Positions 31,005-36,898 of a stretch of DNA of 36,898 nt are shown here, in pieces (positions within the stretch are counted from its first letter, which is position 1; each line of letters starts with the position of its first letter). Location: positions 1 to 36,898 of the forward strand of contig VEQY01000030.1 in the NCBI GenBank assembly GCA_018882965.1, read 5' to 3'. The notes under the pieces are model-generated. The model was not told where the DNA came from, did no database searches, and was given only the letters and a program-made list of their open reading frames with translations. The stretch is from Mycobacterium sp. (lineage in GTDB: Bacteria > Actinomycetota > Actinomycetes > Mycobacteriales > Mycobacteriaceae). A program made the translations under genes and the position numbers.

Positions 31005-32530
31005 CAGGGTAGGCGGCCCACCGCCGAGGTGATGATCGGCCCGCCGGGTGCTCCACCGTCGATGAGGGCAAGGACGGCCTCGACATCGAGATGGGCGACG
31101 AGCAGATCGGCCATCAGGTCGAGTTGCGCATCCCGGCGGGCGCCGACATCGACGTCTCGGACGACGTGGAATCCCGGACGCCCGGCTAGGGCTGCCGCGG
31201 CACTCAGCCATTCGCGGCGGAACCTGTCGTTGTCGAACAATCCGTGCCAGTGCGTACCGAACACACCGCCGCGAACGTATCCCTGCGCGCTTCCGTCGAT
31301 CACGAACCAGCTCTCCTCGTCGCTGCGCGTCACCCGGCCGTGCCGGATTTCGTAACCCGAGAGTGGGCTGTCCCAGTGCCGCAGTTCTTTACCGGCGGCG
31401 AACTCGATGTCCGCATCGAGCAATCCGAGTCCCTCGACGGTGCCCGACCGGCTTTCGACGGTGTCGTCGATGCGTGCGCAGAGCATTTGGAAGCCGCCGC
31501 AGATGCCCAGTACCACGCGGCCGGCGCGGGCATGACCGACCACCGCTTCCGCCAGCCCGCACGCGCGCATCCAGGCGAGATCAGCAACCGTGGCCTTGGT
31601 CCCGGGGATCACGACGACGTCCATGTCGGCGAGATCGGCGGGGTCGGTGACCCACCGCACCAGCACGCCGGGCTCACAAGCCAGCGCCTCGATGTCGGTC
31701 GAGTTGGAGATCCTCGGCAGCCGCAACGCTCCGACGCGCAGCCACTGGGTGCCGGCACCCGTTTGCGGCCGGCCGACCACTGCCCGCGGCGTTATCGAGA
31801 CCGAGTCCTCGGCGTCCAGCCACAAGTGCTCGTTGAACGGCAGCACCCCGTAGGTGGGCCGTCCGGTTCGGGCGGCAAGTTCTTCCAATCCCGGCCGCAG
31901 CAGCGCGGGGTCGCCGCGGAATTTGTTCACGATGAAACCGGCAACCAGCATCTGATCTTCCGGGTCGAGCACCGCCACCGTTCCGAACAGGTGAGCCAAG
32001 ACCCCCCCGCGATCGATATCGCCCACGACGACGACCGGAAGTCCTGCGGCGCGAGCCAGGCCCATGTTCGCCAGATCGGTTGCCCGGAGGTTGATTTCGG
32101 CAGGTGAGCCCGCGCCTTCGCAGAGTACGACGTCGAATTCCGAACGCAACCCCGCCAGCTCCTCGGCGACCACCCCGGCGAGGTGCTCGCGGTGCCTGAC
32201 ATAGTCCGCCGCCCCGACCGTACCCAGCGCGCGCCCGCGGACGACAAGTTGGGAGGTCCGGTCGCTGCCGGGCTTGAGCAGGATCGGATTGAACCGCACG
32301 CTCGGCGCCAGGCCCGCGGCACGCGCCTGCATGGCTTGGGCCCGGCCGATCTCACCGCCGTCCCCGGTCACCACCGAGTTGTTGCTCATGTTCTGCGCCT
32401 TGAACGGCGCCACCCGCACCCCCTTGCGGGTCAGCAATCGGCACAGCCCGGCCACCACCATGGACTTACCCGCGTCAGAGGTGGCGCCCGCCACCAGCAA
32501 CGCGCCGCGGTGCGGCGGTGGCGGTGTCAC
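31004..32530 (-). CDS. cobQ: Cobyric acid synthase
   Basis: Amidates four remaining carboxylates of adenosylcobyrinic a,c-diamide with glutamine and ATP. About 508 residues. The N-terminal synthetase domain has [34 protein letters not shown] and [12 protein letters not shown] with [17 protein letters not shown]. The C-terminal amidotransferase domain has the nucleophile in [11 protein letters not shown] and [14 protein letters not shown] 32530 is chosen because it overlaps the mapB stop (GTGA); the frame is open further but antisense to mapB conservation. In M. tuberculosis cobQ1 (Rv0255c) is elsewhere, so its place next to mapB is a local feature. Confidence 0.93.
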   Translation of the reverse strand: MTPPPPHRGALLVAGATSDAGKSMVVAGLCRLLTRKGVRVAPFKAQNMSNNSVVTGDGGEIGRAQAMQARAAGLAPSVRFNPILLKPGSDRTSQLVVRGRALGTVGAADYVRHREHLAGVVAEELAGLRSEFDVVLCEGAGSPAEINLRATDLANMGLARAAGLPVVVVGDIDRGGVLAHLFGTVAVLDPEDQMLVAGFIVNKFRGDPALLRPGLEELAARTGRPTYGVLPFNEHLWLDAEDSVSITPRAVVGRPQTGAGTQWLRVGALRLPRISNSTDIEALACEPGVLVRWVTDPADLADMDVVVIPGTKATVADLAWMRACGLAEAVVGHARAGRVVLGICGGFQMLCARIDDTVESRSGTVEGLGLLDADIEFAAGKELRHWDSPLSGYEIRHGRVTRSDEESWFVIDGSAQGYVRGGVFGTHWHGLFDNDRFRREWLSAAAALAGRPGFHVVRDVDVGARRDAQLDLMADLLVAHLDVEAVLALIDGGAPGGPIITSAVGRLP

Positions 32531-33387
32531 GGGGTCGGGGTCAGGATCTCGGCGCCATCCTCGGTCACCAGGATGGTGTGTTCGAACTGGGCGGTCCACT
32601 TGCGGTCCCGGGTGGCCACCGTCCAGCCGTCCGACCAGATCTCATATTCCAGCGACCCGAGATTGATCATCGGCTCGATGGTGAAGGTCATCCCGGGTTC
32701 GAGTTCGGTCGAGACGCTGGGTTCGTCGTAGTGCAGGACCACCAGTCCATTGTGAAAGGTGGTGGCGATCCCGTGACCGGTGAAGTCACGGACGACGCTG
32801 TACCCGAACCGGTTCGCGTAGGACTCGATGACTCTGCCGACGATCGACAGCGCACGGCCGGGTTTGACGGCATTGATGGCGCGAAGGGTCGCCTCCCGGG
32901 TGCGCTCCACCAGGAGACGGTGTTCCTCGCTGACTTCGCCGGCAAGGAAAGTCGCATTGGTGTCGCCGTGCACACCGTCGATGTAAGCGGTGACGTCGAT
33001 ATTGACGATGTCGCCGTCGGCGATGACCGTCGAGTCCGGGATGCCGTGGCAGATCACCTCATTGAGCGACGTACAACAGGACTTCGGATATCCCTTGTAG
33101 CCCAGCGTCGAGGGATAGGCACCGTGGTCGACCATGTAGTCGTGTGCGATCCGGTCAAGCTCGTCGGTGGTCACACCGGGGGCGACCGCACGGCCGGCCT
33201 CGGCCAGCGCACCTGCCGCGATACGTCCGGCGATGCGCATCTTCTCGATGACCTCGGGAGTCTGTACCCACGGTTCAGTGCCTTCCCGCGCTGTCGACCG
33301 ACCGACGTACTCGGGGCGTTCGATCGACTTGGGCACTGGCCTGGTCGGCGAGATGACCCCGGGACACAGCGGACTGCGCACGGACAT
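32527..33387 (-). CDS. mapB: Methionine aminopeptidase type 1c
   Basis: Removes N-terminal Met from new proteins. 286 residues, the length of M. tuberculosis MapB (Rv2861c). The N-terminal extension of about 40 residues includes [18 protein letters not shown], a proline-rich linker known from the MetAP1c class and thought to help ribosome binding. The five metal ligands are all visible: Asp in NIDVT, Asp in HGDTNATF, His in [11 protein letters not shown], Glu in MTFTIEPMI, Glu in AQFEHTILV. Start 33387 ([10 protein letters not shown]). It lies ten bases after the DUF1707 gene and overlaps cobQ. Confidence 0.96.
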   Translation of the reverse strand: MSVRSPLCPGVISPTRPVPKSIERPEYVGRSTAREGTEPWVQTPEVIEKMRIAGRIAAGALAEAGRAVAPGVTTDELDRIAHDYMVDHGAYPSTLGYKGYPKSCCTSLNEVICHGIPDSTVIADGDIVNIDVTAYIDGVHGDTNATFLAGEVSEEHRLLVERTREATLRAINAVKPGRALSIVGRVIESYANRFGYSVVRDFTGHGIATTFHNGLVVLHYDEPSVSTELEPGMTFTIEPMINLGSLEYEIWSDGWTVATRDRKWTAQFEHTILVTEDGAEILTPTP

Positions 33388-33397
33388 GACGCCCAGA

Positions 33398-33985
33398 CTA
33401 GCGACGGTGCAGCAGTGGGCGCTTGGGGCCGCGAACGTTGACCGAACCCAGCACCACCCGGCCGGTCAGTACGACGTGGGGTTTGCCCTCTGCCGGTGGG
33501 TCTTTGCGGCGGTCACGGGCGCTGCCGCCGTAGACCACGACGTCGTCGATCGACGCACTCGCGCCTTCGGGTAAGCGGATGGCCAACGATCCCCGCACCA
33601 TGTCGAGCTCGATCACCACCACGGGACCCGCGAAGCGAGCGCTGGTCAGGTCGAGGTCGACCGAACCCACGCGGCGCACCAGCGCCAGCCGCGTCGGAAC
33701 CGTCCATTCGCCGCGTCGGCGCAACGAACCGAGCCAGCCGCGCAACTCAAGCCGGTCGGCAGCGGTGGTGGCGATCGCACCCGGGCCGGGCAGGTCCTCG
33801 ACGAGGGCTTCCAGGTCGGTGGGCTGGCGTGCCATCGAGACCTGCGCTGACCGCTCCTCGAATTCACCGATGTCGATCAGGCCCAGCGCGACGGCATTGT
33901 GCAACCGCCGCAGCGTTCCGTTGCGGTCGGCGTCGGACACCCGCATCGTGGGCGTGGTCTCAATCTTGTTTTCGAATCCGCTCAC
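33398..33985 (-). CDS. DUF1707 domain protein (Rv2862c-like)
   Basis: A 195-residue protein, function unknown. The N-terminal DUF1707 motif is [20 protein letters not shown] with [15 protein letters not shown], a SHOCT-like short domain. The C-terminal half is beta-rich ([39 protein letters not shown]), like LiaF/DUF2154-type C-terminal domains often linked to envelope stress proteins. There is no membrane helix, so it is cytoplasmic. GTG 33985. A -10 TAAGTT (33995-34000, minus strand) lies nine bases upstream and overlaps the -10 of the divergent Rieske gene. Confidence 0.8.
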   Translation of the reverse strand: MSGFENKIETTPTMRVSDADRNGTLRRLHNAVALGLIDIGEFEERSAQVSMARQPTDLEALVEDLPGPGAIATTAADRLELRGWLGSLRRRGEWTVPTRLALVRRVGSVDLDLTSARFAGPVVVIELDMVRGSLAIRLPEGASASIDDVVVYGGSARDRRKDPPAEGKPHVVLTGRVVLGSVNVRGPKRPLLHRR

Positions 33986-33993
33986 AGCCCTTC

Positions 33994-34000
33994 TAACTTA
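33994..34000. promoter_or_regulatory. Overlapping divergent -10 elements
   Basis: TAACTTA reads as TAACTT on the plus strand (33994-33999, toward the Rieske gene) and TAAGTT on the minus strand (33995-34000, toward the DUF1707 gene). Both fit TAnnnT, so the two promoters may compete for polymerase. Predicted leaders are about 7 and 2 nt. Confidence 0.4.
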
Positions 34001-34012
34001 CCCTTGGGTGCT

Positions 34013-34414
34013 ATGCACCTTCCCAGGCGGCAGTTGCTCATCGGTGCGGCCGTAGCGGGCGCGGTCCCACTGGCGGGCTGTGCGAAGCCCGACCAAACCG
34101 ACCAAGCCGGCCAGGCGGGTCAATCGCCGCCGATCGGCCAACCTCTGGCGCCGACCGCCGACGTTCCCGAAGGCGGCGGGATCATCGTCAAGGAGACCGT
34201 GCTCACCCAGCCCCGGCCCGGTGAATTCAAGGGCTTCGTCGCCCGGTGCACCCACTCGGGCTGCCTGCTCGCCGAAGTCAAGAACGGCTCGATCGTCTGC
34301 GCCTGCCATGGCAGCCGCTTCGATCTGAACGGTCAGGTCACCCGTGGGCCGGCGACCGCGCCGCTGACCGTCCGTGCGGTGACGGTGCGCGAGGGCGAGA
34401 TCGTCGCGGAGTGA
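34013..34414 (+). CDS. Rieske [2Fe-2S] lipoprotein
   Basis: A 133-residue exported electron carrier. The N-terminus is RRQLLIGAAVAGAVPLAGC: twin arginine, hydrophobic stretch and LAGC lipobox (Cys23), consistent with Tat export of a folded Fe-S protein and lipid anchoring. After a Gln/Pro/Asp linker comes a complete Rieske site: Cys79-Thr-His81-Ser-Gly-Cys84 and Cys96-Ala-Cys98-His99-Gly-Ser. Ligands are C79, H81, C96 and H99; C84 and C98 can form the disulfide typical of high-potential Rieske proteins. No oxygenase or cytochrome b partner is adjacent. It ends eight bases from the convergent peroxidase stop. Confidence 0.9.
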   Translation: MHLPRRQLLIGAAVAGAVPLAGCAKPDQTDQAGQAGQSPPIGQPLAPTADVPEGGGIIVKETVLTQPRPGEFKGFVARCTHSGCLLAEVKNGSIVCACHGSRFDLNGQVTRGPATAPLTVRAVTVREGEIVAE

Positions 34415-34422
34415 TCCCCCGT

Positions 34423-36489
34423 TCAGAGCAGGATCGCGTCGCCCTGCCTGAACTTGGCTGCCGAGACTCCGACCAGGGTCACCGTGCTGCCACCTACCGT
34501 GACGACCGCATTGCCGTTAACGCTGGTGACCCTGGGCTTACCGGTGCCGAGGTTCTCGAACTTCAGCTTGTCCTGACCCACCTTGAAGTCGGTGATCACC
34601 GCGTTGACACCGGCGCTGCTCACCACGAAGGTGTCCCCGCCGGCCGCGCCGGTCATGGTCTGGTTGCCGGTGCCGGCAACCAGCATGTCGGACTTGGTGC
34701 CGCCGACCAGGGTGTCGCCGCCGTCGGAGCCGATCACCAGCTGCGGGGACGTCGGGTTCTCCATCACGCTGCTGCCACTGCGCCGCTCGTAGAACACGAA
34801 CGCGTCGGCTTGCATGTTCTCGGTGTCGGTGTTCTTCAAGATCAGCGAGGACAGCGTCGTCGCTTCGATCTCCCGCATCGTGGCTTTGTCGAATCCCTGG
34901 TTCTGGTACCAGAACCGGTCGCCATCTCGCAGCGCCTGGAACTGCCGGGCGACGATCACGTCGAAGGTCTGCCCCACCATCGCACCCGGCAGGTGGTTCT
35001 CGGCCAGTCCGCCGATCCACAGTTCCACCTTGTTGATGTCACCGTAAGCCGCCTCGAGGGCTGCCGCGGTGGTGGCATCGGAGGTGATCTGCGAGAAGCT
35101 GGTGTAGGCCTTCAACCCCAGCGCGACCCGCGTCTCGTTGAGCGTCCCCAGACCCAGATCCCGTCCGCGCTGCAGGTTGATCGCGGCCAGGTCCATCCCG
35201 GCCGACGGACCGAACAGGAAGTTACGCAGGTCGTCGACGATGTGGACATCGAGGGAGTTGGAGAGATCGTTGGTCAGGTGCCGCAGTAATCCGTCGCCGC
35301 CGCCGTCGGCCAGATAGGACTCCGGATCCTGGAAGAACGCATCCTTGAGCGTGACCGGTGTGCCGACCACATTGCCGAACTCATCGGTCCGCTCCAGGTT
35401 GGCCGAGACGATCGAGTGCCCCAGCCGGAAGGCCGCACCGGCGAATTCCTCGGTGAGGGAGGCGTCGACGTTCGGGTTGTAGCCGCGGTAGGGCTTGATC
35501 GCGTTCGCGCCGAGCAGATGCGGCAGGAATTCGTTGTAGGTGATGCGGGCGATCTCGGCGGTGACGATCGCGCGGGCCTGGTCGTAGAGCTGGTCGCCGG
35601 TCCAGTCAGGATGCGCGGCCGCCAAGAGGTCGACCTGGCGGTTGTGCTCACGCACGAACAGCGTCTGCAGAGCGATCAGATCCGGATTCTCCGCGACCCG
35701 GATATCCCCGGCCACGTACGCGCCGTCCACGATGGGCAGGTTGTTGCCCTCCGAGGTCAGCATCCGACCGGCGGAGTTGCGCAGGCTCGCTGCCGTGGTG
35801 GCATCCGAGCCGTAGACCATCGAGCCGTCGATCCACCCGGTCACATTGTTGGTCGTGACGGCCGGCTTACCGGCGACACCGGTCGTCGGGTCGATCACCG
35901 CGCGGGTCATCGAAATCGAACCGCTCAGGGTCGGGTCACCGCTGGGAACCGTGATGTCGATGTGGGTGACGTCATCCGACAGCGTGAGGTTGATGTCGTG
36001 GTCGATGAACTGGCCCCAGGCGTACATCATCCCGGACAGTCCCTCGGCGTTCGGGGTCTCGGCGTTGCCGGCGACAACGAGGTTGCTGACGGTGCGGGTA
36101 TTGGGGAGATCGGTGCGCAAGGCCGAGACGCCATCACTGAAATGGGCCGCGCCGAGACGCCGGAAATTGGTGCCCGTGGCGTTCAGGGACGTCTTGGTCA
36201 GATTGTTGCCACTGCCGTCGATGGAGCGGTAGATCACACCCGGTGACGGGGCCGGCGGGGGCGGCACTGCGGCCTGCGGCTTGCCGATACTCGCGGCCGT
36301 CGCCGCCCGCTTGGCGCCGCCGCCGACCGCGACCCGGCGCGCGCTGTGAGAGGTGGAACTCACACTTTCGGTCGACGATGCCGACGCGGAATCGTCAGCC
36401 GATGCCGTCGCCGCCGCCAGCACACTTCCCACCCCGAGAGCGAAGGCGAGGGCGCCAACCCTCCCCACACTGATCGCACGTCCGCGCAT
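34423..36489 (-). CDS. Secreted animal-type haem peroxidase with RTX-like C-terminal repeats
   Basis: About 688 residues. ATG 36489 is preferred over ATG 36522 because AAGGCGG precedes it and a normal Sec signal peptide follows (VGALAFALGVGSVLAAATAS, cleavage after ASA). A Ser/Ala-rich linker leads to an An_peroxidase domain like myeloperoxidase: WGQFIDHDINLT with Asp163 (haem-ester type) and distal His164, AGDIRVAENPDL with catalytic Arg264 and Glu267 (second ester residue), LFVREHNR, and proximal His358 in FRLGHSIVSANL. All haem-linked residues are therefore kept. Residues about 590-623 hold hemolysin-type repeats (GGDTLVGG, TKSDMLVAG, TGNQTMTGA, AGGDTFVV), then ITDFKVGQDKLKF, as in type I-secreted proteins. 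Likely uses H2O2 to oxidise halides or phenols outside the cell. Confidence 0.9.
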   Translation of the reverse strand: MRGRAISVGRVGALAFALGVGSVLAAATASADDSASASSTESVSSTSHSARRVAVGGGAKRAATAASIGKPQAAVPPPPAPSPGVIYRSIDGSGNNLTKTSLNATGTNFRRLGAAHFSDGVSALRTDLPNTRTVSNLVVAGNAETPNAEGLSGMMYAWGQFIDHDINLTLSDDVTHIDITVPSGDPTLSGSISMTRAVIDPTTGVAGKPAVTTNNVTGWIDGSMVYGSDATTAASLRNSAGRMLTSEGNNLPIVDGAYVAGDIRVAENPDLIALQTLFVREHNRQVDLLAAAHPDWTGDQLYDQARAIVTAEIARITYNEFLPHLLGANAIKPYRGYNPNVDASLTEEFAGAAFRLGHSIVSANLERTDEFGNVVGTPVTLKDAFFQDPESYLADGGGDGLLRHLTNDLSNSLDVHIVDDLRNFLFGPSAGMDLAAINLQRGRDLGLGTLNETRVALGLKAYTSFSQITSDATTAAALEAAYGDINKVELWIGGLAENHLPGAMVGQTFDVIVARQFQALRDGDRFWYQNQGFDKATMREIEATTLSSLILKNTDTENMQADAFVFYERRSGSSVMENPTSPQLVIGSDGGDTLVGGTKSDMLVAGTGNQTMTGAAGGDTFVVSSAGVNAVITDFKVGQDKLKFENLGTGKPRVTSVNGNAVVTVGGSTVTLVGVSAAKFRQGDAILL

Positions 36490-36727
36490 GGTTTTCCGCC
36501 TTCTTCTCGGGTGGCGGGTCACGACTCACTGCGGGGGTCCCAAATCTCGAACCGGGCTGAAAAACAGCCTTGACCTGCTTTTGTTATTAAGTTACGGTTT
36601 GCATCACATCATCTCTTGCGACATCGGTCAAGCGTTTGGTCGGAATTTCCTCAGCGAATTGCGATGTTGCGCCGTTCCGCAGGGTCACACGGATGGGCAG
36701 TAGGCTCCAGACGGGGAAGGCGGTGCA
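36490..36727. other. Divergent control region between peroxidase and TetR genes
   Basis: About 240 bp, clearly more A+T-rich than its surroundings. It holds GGCTG-AAAAA-CAGCC (36555-36569), a perfect 5-bp inverted repeat ending exactly where a plus-strand TTGACC (36570-36575) begins. On the minus strand, TTGACC (36626-36631) lies 17 bp before TGTGAT (36603-36608), a candidate peroxidase promoter. TAGGCT (36701-36706) is a second -10 for the TetR gene. Confidence 0.5.
36570..36598 (+). promoter_or_regulatory. SigA-type promoter TTGACC-N17-TACGGT
   Basis: TTGACC (36570-36575), 17 bp, TACGGT (36593-36598): good -35, ideal spacing and a TAnnnT -10, pointing to the TetR gene with a leader of about 120 nt. 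An inverted repeat abuts its -35. Confidence 0.5.
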
Positions 36728-36898
36728 GTGCCAGACCACGAGCTCGACCCCAGCGGAGTGAAAATCCTCGACGGCGCTGTCCGCGTCCTTGGTGATGTCG
36801 GCGTCAAGCGAACCACCGTCGAACTCGTGGCGAAATACGCCGGTGTGTCTCACATGACGATCTACCGGCGCTGGCCGAGTAAGAACGATCTGCTCACC
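36728..36898 (+). CDS. TetR-family transcriptional regulator, N-terminal part (runs off the window)
   Basis: 57 codons are present. GTG 36728 has GGGGAAGG seven bases upstream. The translation contains a TetR helix-turn-helix: VGVKRTTVELVAKYAGVSHM followed by TIYRRWPSKNDLLT, where the TIYRRW-x-SK-x-x-L end is diagnostic. The ligand-binding domain is beyond the window. Being divergent from the peroxidase, it probably controls that gene and itself; inference from position. Confidence 0.85.
   Translation, partial: MPDHELDPSGVKILDGAVRVLGDVGVKRTTVELVAKYAGVSHMTIYRRWPSKNDLLT

Noticed and set aside
1..36898. tRNA, rRNA, CRISPR array, insertion sequence or prophage
   Set aside because: No cloverleaf-like sequence, spacer-repeat array, transposase, integrase or phage structural gene was recognised on either strand.

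Overview
The window reads as chromosome of a mycobacterium, most likely a fast-growing (Mycolicibacterium-type) species. G+C is high, many genes start with GTG, several promoters look leaderless, and gene order from 1 to 16292 and from 22970 to 33985 closely follows the M. tuberculosis segment from infB (Rv2839c) to Rv2862c. Family and synteny statements come from memory of those genomes; no database search was run.

Layout. (1) 1-3911: translation/transcription block infB (5' part only), ylxR, nusA, rimP on the minus strand, with a divergent lipoprotein + DUF4439 ferritin-like pair. (2) 3939-9691: a secreted protein of unknown function, proS, and two tandem EfpA-type drug/proton antiporters. 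(3) 9725-15228: minus-strand cobalamin/sirohaem operon GNAT - AAA+/VWA chelatase - cobO - cobB - cysG, followed by an alpha/beta hydrolase (15273-16292). (4) 16353-22964: a copper island where the M. tuberculosis order has mtr and nicT. It holds a membrane protein with a zinc-binding anti-sigma domain, a His/Met-rich DUF5134-like membrane protein, a CopD/CtaG fusion, a CopZ-like chaperone, a CtpB-type Cu(I) ATPase and a SigC-type ECF sigma factor. (5) 22970-28971: overlapping operon glnA4 - class I amidotransferase hydrolase - aldC - SDR with a divergent APC permease; the gene set fits a gamma-glutamylation route for an amine, perhaps ethanolamine. (6) 28982-33985: unknown membrane protein, a degenerate hydrolase-like protein, a lipoprotein, cobQ, mapB and a DUF1707 protein. 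(7) 34013-36898: a Rieske lipoprotein, a large secreted animal-type haem peroxidase with an RTX-like tail, and the start of a divergent TetR regulator.

The strongest signal is in the copper island. Three of its transcription units share the same promoter-like string, GGGAAC-N17-CGAC, at sensible distances from their starts: the anti-sigma-like gene at 16317, the DUF5134-like gene at 17733-17761, and ctpB-copZ at 22316-22344. The CopD/CtaG gene has a related copy. Together with the adjacent sigC and with His-rich loops in two of the membrane proteins, this suggests a self-contained SigC / anti-SigC copper-responsive regulon. In M. tuberculosis the corresponding genes (Rv0102, ctpB Rv0103c, sigC Rv2069) are scattered.

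No rRNA, tRNA, CRISPR array, insertion sequence or phage element was recognised. The longest gene-free stretches are 36490-36727, 27228-27396 and 17685-17848; all are promoter regions and are described below.
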